Assembly (NCBI GenBank): GCA_018970445.1
Contig: JAGWWF010000018.1
Coordinates: 5,001-69,000 of the forward strand
DNA: 64,000 nt
From: Alphaproteobacteria bacterium
Lineage (GTDB): Bacteria > Pseudomonadota > Alphaproteobacteria > Sphingomonadales > Sphingomonadaceae
Direction: 5' to 3'
In this document: positions 36,431-45,256 of the stretch, piece by piece
Layout: each line of letters opens with the position of its first letter
Position numbering within the stretch: the first letter of the stretch is position 1
Position numbers and translations under genes: made by a program
The notes under the pieces: generated by a model
Database searches by the model: none
Seen by the model: only the letters and a program-made list of their open reading frames with translations
What the model was told of the DNA's origin: nothing

Positions 36431-37684
36431 ATGACCCTGTGGATCATCCTTACCGCCATGGCGGCCCTGGCCGCCGCCTGGCTCACCATCCCGCTGGTGC
36501 GCCGCCACGATGCCCGCGTGGATGCCCGCGCCGCCACCATCGCGGTGCTGAAGGACCAGCTGGCCGATGTCGATGTGCAGCTGGCCGCCGGCAGCATCCA
36601 GCCCGGTGAAGCCGAAGGGCTGCGCAACGAGATCCGCCGCCGCCTGCTCGCCGCCGGCCATATCCCGGCCGAGCTTGATCGCACCATGGGCCAGAAATCC
36701 CTGTCGGGCCTGGCGCTGGGCATGGCGGCGATGGTCGCGGTGGCCGCCGCCGCGCTCTACACCAACATGGGCCAGCCCGAACTGGCCGGCACCGCCGCTG
36801 CACCTGGGGCCGCGCCGCCCGCCGCCGCTGCCGCCGCGCCGCCGGCCCAGGCCCAGGCCGAAGTGGCGCAGCTGATCACCGGCCTGGAACAGAAGATGCA
36901 GGCCAACCCGCAGGATCCCGAAGGCTGGCGCATGCTGGGCTGGAGCTATTTCCAGACCGGGCGTTATGGCGATGCCGCCAGGGCCTATGCCCGCGCCATC
37001 GCGCTGAAACCCGATGGTGTCGGGTACCAGTCCGCCTATGGCGAGGCGTTGGTGCAGGAAGCCGGCGGGCAGGTGACGCCAGCCGCGGCGGCGGCCTTTG
37101 AACGGGCGGCGAAACAGGATGGCGCCGATGCCCGTGCCCGTTATTTCCTGGGCGTGCGCAAGGCCGAAACTGGCGACCGCAAGGGCGCGATCGACGATTG
37201 GCTGCGCCTGCTGGCCGATTCGCCGGCCGATGCGCCGTGGCTGCCGCAGCTGCGCGGCGTGATCGAACAGACGGCCGCGCAGGCGAAGATCGACATCGCC
37301 GCCCGGCTGGCCGCCACCCGCCCGGTGGGCAATGCCAGCGTGCCCGGCCAGCCCGACCCGGCCGCTGCTGCTGCCGCCACCGCGGCATCGGCGGCCCCGG
37401 CCGGCGTGATGCCCAGCCCCAGCCGCGAACAGGTGCAGGCTGCCAGCGCGATGACCCCGGCCGACCGGCAGGCGATGATCCGCGGCATGGTGGATGGGCT
37501 GGCCGAAAAGCTGAAGGCCAATCCGAAGGACGAAGCCGGCTGGCTGCGCCTGATCCGCGCCCGCCAGGTGCTGGGTGACACGGCGGCGGCGCGCACCGCG
37601 CGGGATCAGGCGCTGGCGGCCTTTGCCGGCGATGCGGCCGCGCAAGGCCGGATCAGGGCAGCGGCGGCGGAGATGGGGCTTTAA
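36431..37684 (+). CDS. ccmI: Cytochrome c maturation TPR protein CcmI
   Basis: 417 residues. Two N-terminal membrane helices (about 1-20 and 95-115) flank a short helical loop (VDVQLAAGSIQPGEAEGLRNEIRRRLL), and a periplasmic TPR region (WRMLGWSYFQTGRYGDAARAYARAIAL) follows. CcmI chaperones apocytochromes, binding their C-terminal helix, and delivers them to CcmF/CcmH. An Ala-Pro-rich linker (about 120-145) separates the parts. It follows ccmH by 13 bases; its TAA shares the palindrome TTAA with the stop of the convergent phosphatase gene. Confidence 0.92.
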   Translation: MTLWIILTAMAALAAAWLTIPLVRRHDARVDARAATIAVLKDQLADVDVQLAAGSIQPGEAEGLRNEIRRRLLAAGHIPAELDRTMGQKSLSGLALGMAAMVAVAAAALYTNMGQPELAGTAAAPGAAPPAAAAAAPPAQAQAEVAQLITGLEQKMQANPQDPEGWRMLGWSYFQTGRYGDAARAYARAIALKPDGVGYQSAYGEALVQEAGGQVTPAAAAAFERAAKQDGADARARYFLGVRKAETGDRKGAIDDWLRLLADSPADAPWLPQLRGVIEQTAAQAKIDIAARLAATRPVGNASVPGQPDPAAAAAATAASAAPAGVMPSPSREQVQAASAMTPADRQAMIRGMVDGLAEKLKANPKDEAGWLRLIRARQVLGDTAAARTARDQALAAFAGDAAAQGRIRAAAAEMGL

Positions 37685-38229
37685 TCATCCGGCCCCAAAC
37701 TTGGATCCAGATCACGCGGGCGGATGAATTTCACCAATTCGGCGCGGCCGCCGTCGATCTGGGCCCAGCGGTCGATCGCGATGTCCAGCCGGGCCAGGGT
37801 GGCGGTGGGGTATTTCAGCTCGGCCTCGGCCCGCAAGGCGCCGCCCGGCGGCACCAGTTCCAGCAGCAGATCCTCCAGCCCCGGATTGTGGCCCACCAGC
37901 ATGGCATGGGCATGATCGTCGGAGAAACCCGCGCACAATTCCACCAGCGTGGCCGATGAACTGAGATAGATGCGCTGTTCATAGACCGGGGCGAGCGGCC
38001 GGTTCATGCCGGCTTCCAGCCCCTCGATCGTCTGGCGCACGCGCACCGCCGGCGAGGCGAACACATGGCCCGGATCGGGCATGTCGCCGCGCCGGATCGC
38101 CGCGCCCAGCCATTGCCCCACCTTCATCGCCGCGCGCCGACCGCGATCATTCAGCGGCCGATCGAAATCGCGCAGGATCGGATCGTCATAGCCCGATTTG
38201 GCATGCCGCAAGAGGATGAGCGTCTTCAT
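37681..38229 (-). CDS. SixA-type histidine phosphatase
   Basis: 182 residues. The family starts with LILLRHAKSGYDDP, in which RHA is the catalytic RHG-like motif; the second His is in MLVGHNPGLEDL. E. coli SixA removes phosphate from phosphohistidine on ArcB or PTS proteins, but most members lack a known target. It overlaps the helicase gene upstream by four bases (ATGA), so the pair is one transcript. Confidence 0.88.
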   Translation of the reverse strand: MKTLILLRHAKSGYDDPILRDFDRPLNDRGRRAAMKVGQWLGAAIRRGDMPDPGHVFASPAVRVRQTIEGLEAGMNRPLAPVYEQRIYLSSSATLVELCAGFSDDHAHAMLVGHNPGLEDLLLELVPPGGALRAEAELKYPTATLARLDIAIDRWAQIDGGRAELVKFIRPRDLDPSLGPDD

Positions 38230-40979
38230 GGCGGCCCAAGGCTTCGCACATCGGCCGGGCGTTTGCCAGAGGGGGCACCAGCCTGCACCAGCGCCACCGC
38301 CTGTTCCAGCGTGACCCGTTCGATGCCCACCCCGGCCGGAAAGGCCGCCAGCAGCCGGCTGGGCACGGCCGCGCCCAGCAGCACGAAATGGCCGCGATCG
38401 TCGGCCCGGCGGATCAGCCGGCCGAACGCCTGCGCCAGCCGCCCCATCACCACCCGATCATCAAAGCTGTTGCCGCCGCCGGCCAGCCGCCGGGCGGCGT
38501 GCAGCACGGTGCGGCGCGGCCAGGGCACGCCTTCCATCACCACCAGGCGCAAACTGTCGCCCGGCACATCCACCCCATCGCGCAGGGCATCGGTGCCCAA
38601 AAGGCTGGCCCCCGGTTCGGCGCGGAACATGTCCACCAGCGTGCCGGTGTCGATCGGATCGACATGCTGGGCATAGAGCGGCAGCCCGGCGCGGGCCAGC
38701 GGATCGGCCAGGCGGGCGTGCACGGCGCGCAGCCGGGCAATGGCGGTGAACAGGCCCAGCGTGCCGCCGCCGGCCGCCACGATCAGCGCGCGATAGGCGT
38801 GGGCCAGCGCCGCCACATCGCGCGGGCGCACATCCGTCACGATCAGCACGCGGGCCTGGGCGCCATAATCGAACGGGCTGGCGGCGGCGAAATGCAGCGC
38901 CGGCCCCGGCAATTGCGCCGCCCCGGTGCGGGCATCGGCATCGCGCCAATCATCGGCCGCGGCATCCGGGCGGGATCGCAGCGTGGCCGAGGTGACGAGC
39001 ACGCCATGGGCGGTTTCCAGCACCGCACCGGCAAAGGGTCGCATCGGATCGAGCCAGCGCCGCTGGATGCCCACATCCAGCAAGCGGCCATCGGCGCGCA
39101 GGATTTCCAGCCAGTCGATGAAATCCGGATCGGCCGGGCCGCCCAGCCGGGCCAGCAGTGCCGTCCAGGCGGTAATCAGCGCGCCGCGCAGTTGCAGGCC
39201 GGCGCGCGCACCCTCCACCCGCGCCCGCGCCCCGCCATCCAGCCAGTCGGGCGGATCATCCAGCAGATCGGCCAGCCGCCCATCCAGCTGCGCCAGCGGC
39301 CGCGCCAGCAGCTGCAGCGCCGTCGCCGCGGCGGCCGCCGCCTCCACCAGCCGGGGGGACACCTCGGCCACCTCGGTTTCCAGGCCATAAAGGCTGTCCG
39401 CTTCGTCGGCCGGGGCGCGGGCCAGCACCTGGGCGCGCACGGCGGCCAGCAGCCGCTCCACCGCCGTGTCGCCGCCATCGGCCGCGATGCGCGCCGCCCA
39501 GGCCTCGTTCGGCAGGGCGCGGGCCGCTTCGGCCACCGCCTCCACGGCGCGGGCGGCGGCGTCGTCATAGCTGATGCAATCGGCCAGCCGCGCCGACAGG
39601 CCGCGCCGGCGGCCCCGGCCGGCCGCCCGTTCCGGCCCCAGCAGCCAGTTCTTCAGTTCCACCGCCTCGCGCCCCGTCAGCGCCACGGCAAAGGTGGCAT
39701 CGGCGGCGTCGAACAGATGATGGCCTTCATCGAAGACGATGCGGTTGAGGCCGGCGCCCTCGGCCCGGCCGCGCGCGGCGTTGATCATCACCAGCGCGTG
39801 ATTGGCGATCACCAGATCGGCGCCGGCGCTGGCCCGCGTGGCGCGCTCGATGAAGCAGCTGCGATAATGCGGGCAGGCGGCATAGATGCATTCGCCGCGC
39901 CGATCGGTCAGCCCGGCAAAGCTGGTGCGGCCAAACAGCGGCGGCAGCCAGCCGGGCAGATCGCCGCCCACCATGTCACCATCGCGGGTATAGGCCGCCC
40001 AGCGCTCCGCCAGCCGGGCAAACACCGCCGCGCGCCCGCCAAAGCCGCCCTGCACCGCATCTTCCAGATTGAGCAGGCACAGATAATTTTCGCGGCCCTT
40101 GCGCACCACCACCCTGGCGCGGCGTTCCGCCGGATCGGGCCAGATGCGCTGCGTTTCGGCATCCAGCTGGCGTTGCAGCGCCTTGGTATAGGTGGCCACC
40201 CACACCGCGCCATCGGCATCGGCCGCCCAGCGCGCGGCCGGCGCCAGATAACCCAGCGTCTTGCCGATGCCGGTGCCGGCTTCGGCCAGCACCATGTGCG
40301 GCCGGCCCGCCTGCTGCCGGGGCGCAAAGGCCTGGGCGGCAGCGCGGGCATAGGCGCGCTGGCCCTCGCGCTGTTCGGCGTCTGGCCCCACCAGCCGGGC
40401 CAGTTCGGCGTCCACCGCACGCTCATCCAGCCGCACGGCGCGCGGGGCCGGGCGGGCCGCGGCCTCCTCCCAGCGCGGCAGGGTCTGGAAGACATGGCGT
40501 TCGGGGGCCTTGGGCTTGTCGATCAGCCGGGCCAGATGCGGTGCCCAGCCCCAGCGTTGGCGGACCAGGCCTTGCAGGCTGGTCCAGGCACCATGGCGCT
40601 GTTGCCAATCATCGCGCCCCGGCACCGCCAGCAGCGCGGCGGCGGCGCGTTGCAGGAAGGCGGCATCGCCCTCATGAACCGGCGGGGCGATGCCCAGCGC
40701 GCCGGCCAGCCCGCGCGCGGTGGGCACCACAAAGCGCGCCGGAAACAGAAAGGCGAACAATTCCAGCAGATCCAGCCCCGCCAGCTCGCCCAGCCCCAGC
40801 CGGCTGGCGGTGACGGGCGCATTGAGCAGCAGGTGCGGGCTGTCGCCGGCGCGGGCCATCGCCTCGCCCCGTCCCAAGGCGCGCACCACCCCGTGCGCAT
40901 CGGCAATCCACACGCCGGCATGGCTGGCCACCAGCGCCGGCAGCGCCAGGCTGGCTTCGCCGGATTCAGTTGCGCTCAT
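38226..40979 (-). CDS. DinG/Rad3-type ATP-dependent DNA helicase
   Basis: 917 residues. Walker A is EAGTGIGKTLGYLAP, and the DEAH-like Walker B is VFDEGHHLF. Between them is a Cys cluster (GECIYAACPHYRSCF, plus the Cys of YLCLLN), which fits the [4Fe-4S] cluster of XPD/DinG helicases. The C-terminal helicase motifs include LGTDALRDGVDVPGDSL and GRLIRRADDRG. The N-terminal 180 residues are a poorly conserved extension. Family members unwind DNA and R-loops in a 5'-3' direction. The start is 49 bases from the divergent lysS. Confidence 0.9.
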   Translation of the reverse strand: MSATESGEASLALPALVASHAGVWIADAHGVVRALGRGEAMARAGDSPHLLLNAPVTASRLGLGELAGLDLLELFAFLFPARFVVPTARGLAGALGIAPPVHEGDAAFLQRAAAALLAVPGRDDWQQRHGAWTSLQGLVRQRWGWAPHLARLIDKPKAPERHVFQTLPRWEEAAARPAPRAVRLDERAVDAELARLVGPDAEQREGQRAYARAAAQAFAPRQQAGRPHMVLAEAGTGIGKTLGYLAPAARWAADADGAVWVATYTKALQRQLDAETQRIWPDPAERRARVVVRKGRENYLCLLNLEDAVQGGFGGRAAVFARLAERWAAYTRDGDMVGGDLPGWLPPLFGRTSFAGLTDRRGECIYAACPHYRSCFIERATRASAGADLVIANHALVMINAARGRAEGAGLNRIVFDEGHHLFDAADATFAVALTGREAVELKNWLLGPERAAGRGRRRGLSARLADCISYDDAAARAVEAVAEAARALPNEAWAARIAADGGDTAVERLLAAVRAQVLARAPADEADSLYGLETEVAEVSPRLVEAAAAAATALQLLARPLAQLDGRLADLLDDPPDWLDGGARARVEGARAGLQLRGALITAWTALLARLGGPADPDFIDWLEILRADGRLLDVGIQRRWLDPMRPFAGAVLETAHGVLVTSATLRSRPDAAADDWRDADARTGAAQLPGPALHFAAASPFDYGAQARVLIVTDVRPRDVAALAHAYRALIVAAGGGTLGLFTAIARLRAVHARLADPLARAGLPLYAQHVDPIDTGTLVDMFRAEPGASLLGTDALRDGVDVPGDSLRLVVMEGVPWPRRTVLHAARRLAGGGNSFDDRVVMGRLAQAFGRLIRRADDRGHFVLLGAAVPSRLLAAFPAGVGIERVTLEQAVALVQAGAPSGKRPADVRSLGPP

Positions 40980-41028
40980 GCCGCCGGGTTGCCAAAGGGG
41001 GCCATCGATTCAACGATAGCCGCAAGCC

Positions 41029-42609
41029 ATGACCACGCAAATCCTGCAAGCCGCCGCGCTCGACAACAAGGCCTGGCCCTTTGAAGAAGCCCGCAAGGTG
41101 CTGGCCCGCTATCCGGGCGGCGTGCCCGCCGGCCAGGCGGTGATCTTCGAGACCGGCTATGGCCCGTCGGGCCTGCCGCACATCGGCACCTTTGGCGAAG
41201 TGGTGCGCACCACCATGGTGCGCCGCGCGTTCGAGGCGATGGCGCCGGGCGTGAAGACGCGGCTGGTGGCGTTTTCGGATGACATGGACGGGCTGCGCAA
41301 GGTGCCCGACGGCATTCCCAACCCCGACATGCTGCGCGAAGACCTGGGCAAGCCGCTGACAAAGGTGCGCGATCCGTTCGGCACCCACCCCAGCTTCGGC
41401 CAGCACAACAATGCAAGGCTGCGCGCGTTTCTGGATTCGTTCGGCTTTGATTATGAATTTCTCAGCTCGACCGAATGCTACGCCAGCGGCATGTTCGATG
41501 CGACGCTGCTGAAGATACTGGCGCATTATGATGATGTGATGGGCATCATCCTGCCCACGCTCGGCCCCGAACGCCGCGCCACCTATTCGCCGTTCCTGCC
41601 GGTTGATCCGCTGCTGGGCACGGTGCTGCAGGTGCCGATCGTGGCGCGTGACGTGGCGGCCGGCACGGTGTCCTATGTGCGCCCCGGCACCAACGACATG
41701 GTCACGGTTCCGGTCACCGGCGGAAATTGCAAACTGCAATGGAAGGTCGACTGGGCGATGCGCTGGCTGGCGCTGGGCGTCGATTATGAAATGGCCGGCA
41801 AGGATCTGATCGACAGCGTGATCCTGTCGGGCAAGATCGTGCGGGCGCTGGGCGGCAACCCGCCCGCCGGTTTCAATTACGAGCTGTTCCTGGATGGCGA
41901 AGGCGCCAAGATTTCCAAGTCCAAGGGCAATGGCCTGACCATCGAACAATGGCTGGACTATGGCCCGCCGGAATCCCTGGCGCTCTACATGTTCCAGAGC
42001 CCGCGCAAGGCCAAGCGCCTGCATTATGACGTGATCCCGCGCGCCATCGAGGATTATGCCGATTTCCTCGGCCGCTATCCCGAACAGCCGCTGGAACAGC
42101 AGCTGGGCAACCCGGTGCACCATATCCACGAAGGCGCCCCGCCCGCGCCCGCCCTGCCGGTCAGCTTCTCGCTGCTGCTGAACCTGGCTTCAGTGGCCGC
42201 CACCGACGATCCGGCGCGGCTGTGGGGCTTTGTGAAGAAATATGCGCCGGGTTCATCGCCGGAAACCCACCCCCTGCTCGACCGGCTGGTCCACCACGCC
42301 GCCGCCTATGCGCGCGATTTCGTTGTCCCCGGCCTCAACCGCCGCGCGCCGACGCCGGAAGAAGCCACCGCCCTGCGCGATCTGGATGCGCGCCTCGCCG
42401 CCGTAGGCGAAGGGGCCGACGCGGAAAGCTATCAGTTCGAAGTCTACGAAGCCGGCAAGGCCGCTGCTTATGAAAACCTGCGCGACTGGTTCAAGGCGCT
42501 CTATGAAATCCTGATCGGCTCCCAGAACGGCCCGCGCATGGGTGGCTTCATTGCGCTTTACGGTCTGGCGCAGAGCCGGGCGCTGATTGCGGATGCGCTG
42601 AAGGGCTAA
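41029..42609 (+). CDS. lysS: Class I lysyl-tRNA synthetase
   Basis: 526 residues. The Rossmann-type class I signature motifs are present: GPSGLPHIGTFGEV (HIGH) and AKISKSKGNG (KMSKS). LysRS is the one synthetase found in both classes, and class I LysRS is typical of archaea and alphaproteobacteria. It charges tRNA-Lys in the cytosol. The C-terminal helical domain ends at LKG. No class II lysS is in the window. It is followed by one copy of the 40-bp repeat with a GC hairpin, which may act as its terminator. Confidence 0.97.
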   Translation: MTTQILQAAALDNKAWPFEEARKVLARYPGGVPAGQAVIFETGYGPSGLPHIGTFGEVVRTTMVRRAFEAMAPGVKTRLVAFSDDMDGLRKVPDGIPNPDMLREDLGKPLTKVRDPFGTHPSFGQHNNARLRAFLDSFGFDYEFLSSTECYASGMFDATLLKILAHYDDVMGIILPTLGPERRATYSPFLPVDPLLGTVLQVPIVARDVAAGTVSYVRPGTNDMVTVPVTGGNCKLQWKVDWAMRWLALGVDYEMAGKDLIDSVILSGKIVRALGGNPPAGFNYELFLDGEGAKISKSKGNGLTIEQWLDYGPPESLALYMFQSPRKAKRLHYDVIPRAIEDYADFLGRYPEQPLEQQLGNPVHHIHEGAPPAPALPVSFSLLLNLASVAATDDPARLWGFVKKYAPGSSPETHPLLDRLVHHAAAYARDFVVPGLNRRAPTPEEATALRDLDARLAAVGEGADAESYQFEVYEAGKAAAYENLRDWFKALYEILIGSQNGPRMGGFIALYGLAQSRALIADALKG

Positions 42610-42617
42610 AGGAAGAA

Positions 42618-42657
42618 GGCCTCCGGCGGGCAGGGGCGAGGCCCCTGCACCCGTTCG
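42618..42657 (+). repeat. 40-bp repeat, left copy, with internal hairpin
   Basis: It matches 43633-43672 exactly in inverted orientation over 40 bases. Inside it, GCAGGGGC-GAG-GCCCCTGC forms an 8-bp stem. The copy begins nine bases after lysS. Confidence 0.9.
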
Positions 42658-42700
42658 TTTTCGAGCATTCAGGTGGGGCGACTATTCGCTCGCGCCCACT

Positions 42701-42728
42701 TTTGGATGTTCGGCAGCAGTCGTATAAT
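42701..42728 (+). promoter_or_regulatory. Sigma-70-like promoter of the small membrane protein
   Basis: TTTGGA, a 16-base spacer, then a perfect TATAAT at 42723-42728. The downstream ATG at 42735 is only six bases after the -10, so the message would be nearly leaderless. Confidence 0.45.
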
Positions 42729-42734
42729 GCTGCC

Positions 42735-43043
42735 ATGTTCATGTTCTTTCTCGTCTTTGTCGGGATCGGTGCCTTCCTGACTGCAGGCGCAACAGCCGCC
42801 CTTGCCCGACACCTGACCGGAAAAGACGCTTTGGCCTTGGCGTTCGGCACTCTGACCATGCCAGCCATTATATTGGCGTTGCTGGCTTACTGGCTGGCAA
42901 CATTGGAGGTGGACGACGCACCTCCCGGAATGGTGATCCTGGGCAACCTTGCCGTGATTGGAGTGATTACGCCTGTTGCGCTGCTGGCCAGCCATCTGAC
43001 GATCAAGTTTCTAGGCCGTCGCACTTTGCGGAACAGCGGCTAA
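42735..43043 (+). CDS. Small membrane protein of unknown function
   Basis: 102 residues from ATG 42735. Three hydrophobic helices are visible (about 1-23, 36-56, 70-92), ending with a basic tail (KFLGRRTLRNSG). No family is recognised. ATG at 42702 overlaps the promoter-like sequence, and ATG at 42741 is also possible. Local GC is lower than in flanking genes and codon use is less biased (ttt, ttg, gtc), a hint that the gene came from elsewhere. It sits inside the block bounded by the inverted 40-bp repeats. Confidence 0.55.
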   Translation: MFMFFLVFVGIGAFLTAGATAALARHLTGKDALALAFGTLTMPAIILALLAYWLATLEVDDAPPGMVILGNLAVIGVITPVALLASHLTIKFLGRRTLRNSG

Positions 43044-43179
43044 CCACCCCAGTTCTGCCATAGATGAGCAGGCTACCGGATCAGCGCCAGGCAGAAGCGA
43101 TCACCCAATGACAGGCCGGCGCATTTTGAATGGTACAGATCGGCTTCAGCCGTTCAGACACCAGCCACTGCATCACCCC

Positions 43180-43278
43180 GTCATGCTGAACTTGTTTCAG
43201 CATCCACGGGAGTTTGCCTCGACATGCGATCAGGTGGTGGCACTTGGGCCATGGATGCTGAAACAAGTTCAGCATGAC
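43180..43278. repeat. Palindromic REP-like element
   Basis: Two 27-bp arms (43180-43206 and 43252-43278) are perfect inverted copies separated by 45 bases. The core GCTGAACTTGTTTCAGC is the kind of dispersed repeat that gives spurious MLNLFQHP/MLKQVQHD peptides in sphingomonad annotations. Together with its flanks it accounts for most of the gene-free stretch 43044-43341. Confidence 0.85.
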
Positions 43279-43341
43279 GAGGTTCTCTTTGGGAGGCGCG
43301 GGTAAGCGGTAAAGCATGCCCGACGATCCGGCTGTTCAACG

Positions 43342-43593
43342 TCAGCAGCCGCTGTCGCGCGCCCGCTCGGCCAGAAACGCCGTGACGCCGCCGCGATCCC
43401 CGGTGTGCCTTTTGGCCAGCGCCTGCGCTCCCGCCACGACTTGCGCGGCCGCGCGCAGCACGACCCCGTGTTCGGTTTCTTCCAGAACCAAAGTCCCGCC
43501 GCCGCTCAACCCAAGCCGCTTGAGCACAGACGGGGGCAGGGTGATATACCCATCTTCACTGACTGGAACCGCCATGGCCATAACCATGCTCAT
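43342..43593 (-). CDS. AbrB/MazE-type (SpoVT-AbrB) DNA-binding protein
   Basis: 83 residues. The swapped-hairpin AbrB domain reads AVPVSEDGYITLPPSVLKRLGLSGGGTLVLEETEHGVVLR. Most such short proteins are antitoxins that repress their own operon. No toxin ORF (PIN or MazF) follows: the downstream 300 bases hold only the palindromic repeat. The start is uncertain, since ATGs occur at 43593, 43587, 43581 and 43575; 43587 has the best-spaced AGG. It may be an orphan antitoxin left after toxin loss. Confidence 0.72.
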   Translation of the reverse strand: MSMVMAMAVPVSEDGYITLPPSVLKRLGLSGGGTLVLEETEHGVVLRAAAQVVAGAQALAKRHTGDRGGVTAFLAERARDSGC

Positions 43594-43632
43594 CGCCTGA
43601 AATTGCGGTGAACATCAAGCACCGCCCAAAAT

Positions 43633-43672
43633 CGAACGGGTGCAGGGGCCTCGCCCCTGCCCGCCGGAGGCC
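43633..43672 (-). repeat. 40-bp repeat, right (inverted) copy
   Basis: Exact inverted copy of 42618-42657. It ends 20 bases from the stop of the SDR gene and may terminate the convergent or adjacent transcript through its 8-bp GC stem. Confidence 0.9.
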
Positions 43673-43692
43673 CCCTTTCCTTCAAACCTCCC

Positions 43693-44406
43693 TCAAATCC
43701 CCAAGCCGCCGTCAAGCGTCTGCGTTGTCCCCGTGATCATCGCGGCGGCCGGGCTGGCGAGGAAGAGCACCAGGGCGGCGACTTCGTCGGCGTGGGCGTG
43801 GCGGGGGATGGCCATCATTCCGTGCATCATCTTGGCCATCGGGCCGTTGGCGGGGTTCATGTCGGTATCGACCGGGCCGGGCTGCACCACGTTCACGGTG
43901 ATGCCGCGCGGCCCGAAATCGCGGGCCAGGCCGCGGCCGATGCCCTGGACGGCGGATTTCGACAGGGCATAGGCGGTGAAGCCGGCCGAGGGCACGCGAT
44001 CACCGTTCACCGAACCGATGATGATGATGCGGCCATTGTCGTTCATCTGCCGCCCGGCTTCGACCCCGGCGAAATAGACGGCGCGCACGTTGATATCGAT
44101 CAGCCGGTCCACCGCATCGGCATCAAGGGCCAGCGGATCGCCCATGATGGCGATGCCGGCGTTGATCACCATGATGTCCAGCGCGCCGGCCGCCGCCACG
44201 GCCGCGATCAGTTCGTCGCGGTTGGCGCTGTTGGCTTGCACCATGCTGGCCCCGGTTTGGGCGGCCACGGCGGCGGCGGCATCGGGCGAGCCCGAATAGG
44301 TGAACACCACCTTGGCCCCGGCGGCGGAAAAATGCGCCACCAGCGCCGCGCCAATCCCCCGGCTGCCGCCAAGGACCATGACCGATTTTCCGGCAAATAT
44401 GCTCAT
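43693..44406 (-). CDS. SDR-family oxidoreductase
   Basis: 237 residues. Classical SDR: VLGGSRGIGAAL cofactor loop (glycine motif), INAGIAIMG in place of NNAG, IIIIGSVNGD with the catalytic Ser, and YALSKSA (Tyr-x-x-x-Lys). PGPVDTDMNP and ITGTTQTLDGGLGI complete it. FabG/BdcA-like in appearance; BdcA-type proteins affect biofilm dispersal, but the substrate here is unknown. ATG at 44406 is chosen because the domain begins directly; the open frame extends 86 codons upstream across the divergent gene's leader. Confidence 0.88.
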   Translation of the reverse strand: MSIFAGKSVMVLGGSRGIGAALVAHFSAAGAKVVFTYSGSPDAAAAVAAQTGASMVQANSANRDELIAAVAAAGALDIMVINAGIAIMGDPLALDADAVDRLIDINVRAVYFAGVEAGRQMNDNGRIIIIGSVNGDRVPSAGFTAYALSKSAVQGIGRGLARDFGPRGITVNVVQPGPVDTDMNPANGPMAKMMHGMMAIPRHAHADEVAALVLFLASPAAAMITGTTQTLDGGLGI

Positions 44407-44500
44407 CTGCGTCAACTCCACGGGCTGGGATTCATCTGCCGTTCTGGCATGAAGGCGTGAGTATTGCCGACAAGCGCAGCCTCTCCAAGCGGGAAACAGC

Positions 44501-45256
44501 ATGACCAAGATTCTCACTGCCCTGATGCTGCTGCTCGCCATTCCGGCCAACGCCGCCGCCGTGGACGAATTCCGTGCCGGCAACTGGGCCGCCGTGGTGC
44601 GCGATGGCCGGGCCGAAAACACGGTGGACAGCCTGATCCTGGCCGGCCGCGCCAACCTGTCCATCGCCGGTTATCAGACCAGCGACAAGGCCCGCGCCAT
44701 GGCGATCATCGCGAGCGCGGAGGCCGATTTCGACAAGGCGCTGGCCCGCGCGCCCGGCAATGTGGAGGCGCAGCTGCAAAAGGCCGTGGCCATCGCCTAT
44801 CGCGCGCAGCTGACGCGCGGCATCGGCCTGGCCAAGGATGTGCGGCGCCGGTTCGAGGCCATTCGGGCCGCCCATCCCGACAACAGCCTGGTGTGGGGGG
44901 CGCTGGGCGGCTGGCATGGCGGCGCGGTGGCAACGGTGGGCAGTTTCCTGGCCGGTTCGGTGCTGGGCGCGAAACGGTCCGAGATGGAGCGCTGCTATGC
45001 CCAGGCCCTGCGTCTGGCGCCGGGCCTGCCCTCCACCCGCACCTTCTTCGCCATCACGCTGCTTGATCTGGATCCCGCCAATGCGGCCCGCGCCGCCGGC
45101 GTGTTGCGCGGCATCGAGGGGCTGCCGGCCGAGGACGGGTTTGAAGCGATGATGAAGCAGCAGGGCATCGAACTGGCCGCCGCCATCGCGCGCGGCAATC
45201 CGGCGGCGGCGCAAGGCGCGGCGCGGCGGCTGAAGGCGTTCAGCCGGCTGGGATAG
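44501..45256 (+). CDS. Exported TPR-like protein, unknown function
   Basis: 251 residues with a signal peptide (LTALMLLLAIPANAAA). The body is helical with repeat-like segments (SAEADFDKALARAPGNVEAQLQKAVAIAYR and RCYAQALRLAPGLPSTRTFFAIT), so it is probably a periplasmic TPR adaptor. The central GGWHGGAVATVGSFLAGSVLG looks amphipathic rather than membrane-spanning. The last 17 bases overlap the convergent L,D-transpeptidase gene. Confidence 0.72.
   Translation: MTKILTALMLLLAIPANAAAVDEFRAGNWAAVVRDGRAENTVDSLILAGRANLSIAGYQTSDKARAMAIIASAEADFDKALARAPGNVEAQLQKAVAIAYRAQLTRGIGLAKDVRRRFEAIRAAHPDNSLVWGALGGWHGGAVATVGSFLAGSVLGAKRSEMERCYAQALRLAPGLPSTRTFFAITLLDLDPANAARAAGVLRGIEGLPAEDGFEAMMKQQGIELAAAIARGNPAAAQGAARRLKAFSRLG

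Noticed and set aside
38388-41084. 898-codon plus-strand frame opposite the DinG-like helicase
   Set aside because: Shadow frame without domain motifs; the helicase motifs are on the minus strand.
43081-43317. Small ORFs on both strands containing MLNLFQHP and MLKQVQHD
   Set aside because: They are translations of the palindromic repeat, not conserved proteins.
43342-43593. Complete toxin-antitoxin pair
   Set aside because: Only the AbrB-like gene is present; no toxin reading frame with a recognisable domain lies on either side.
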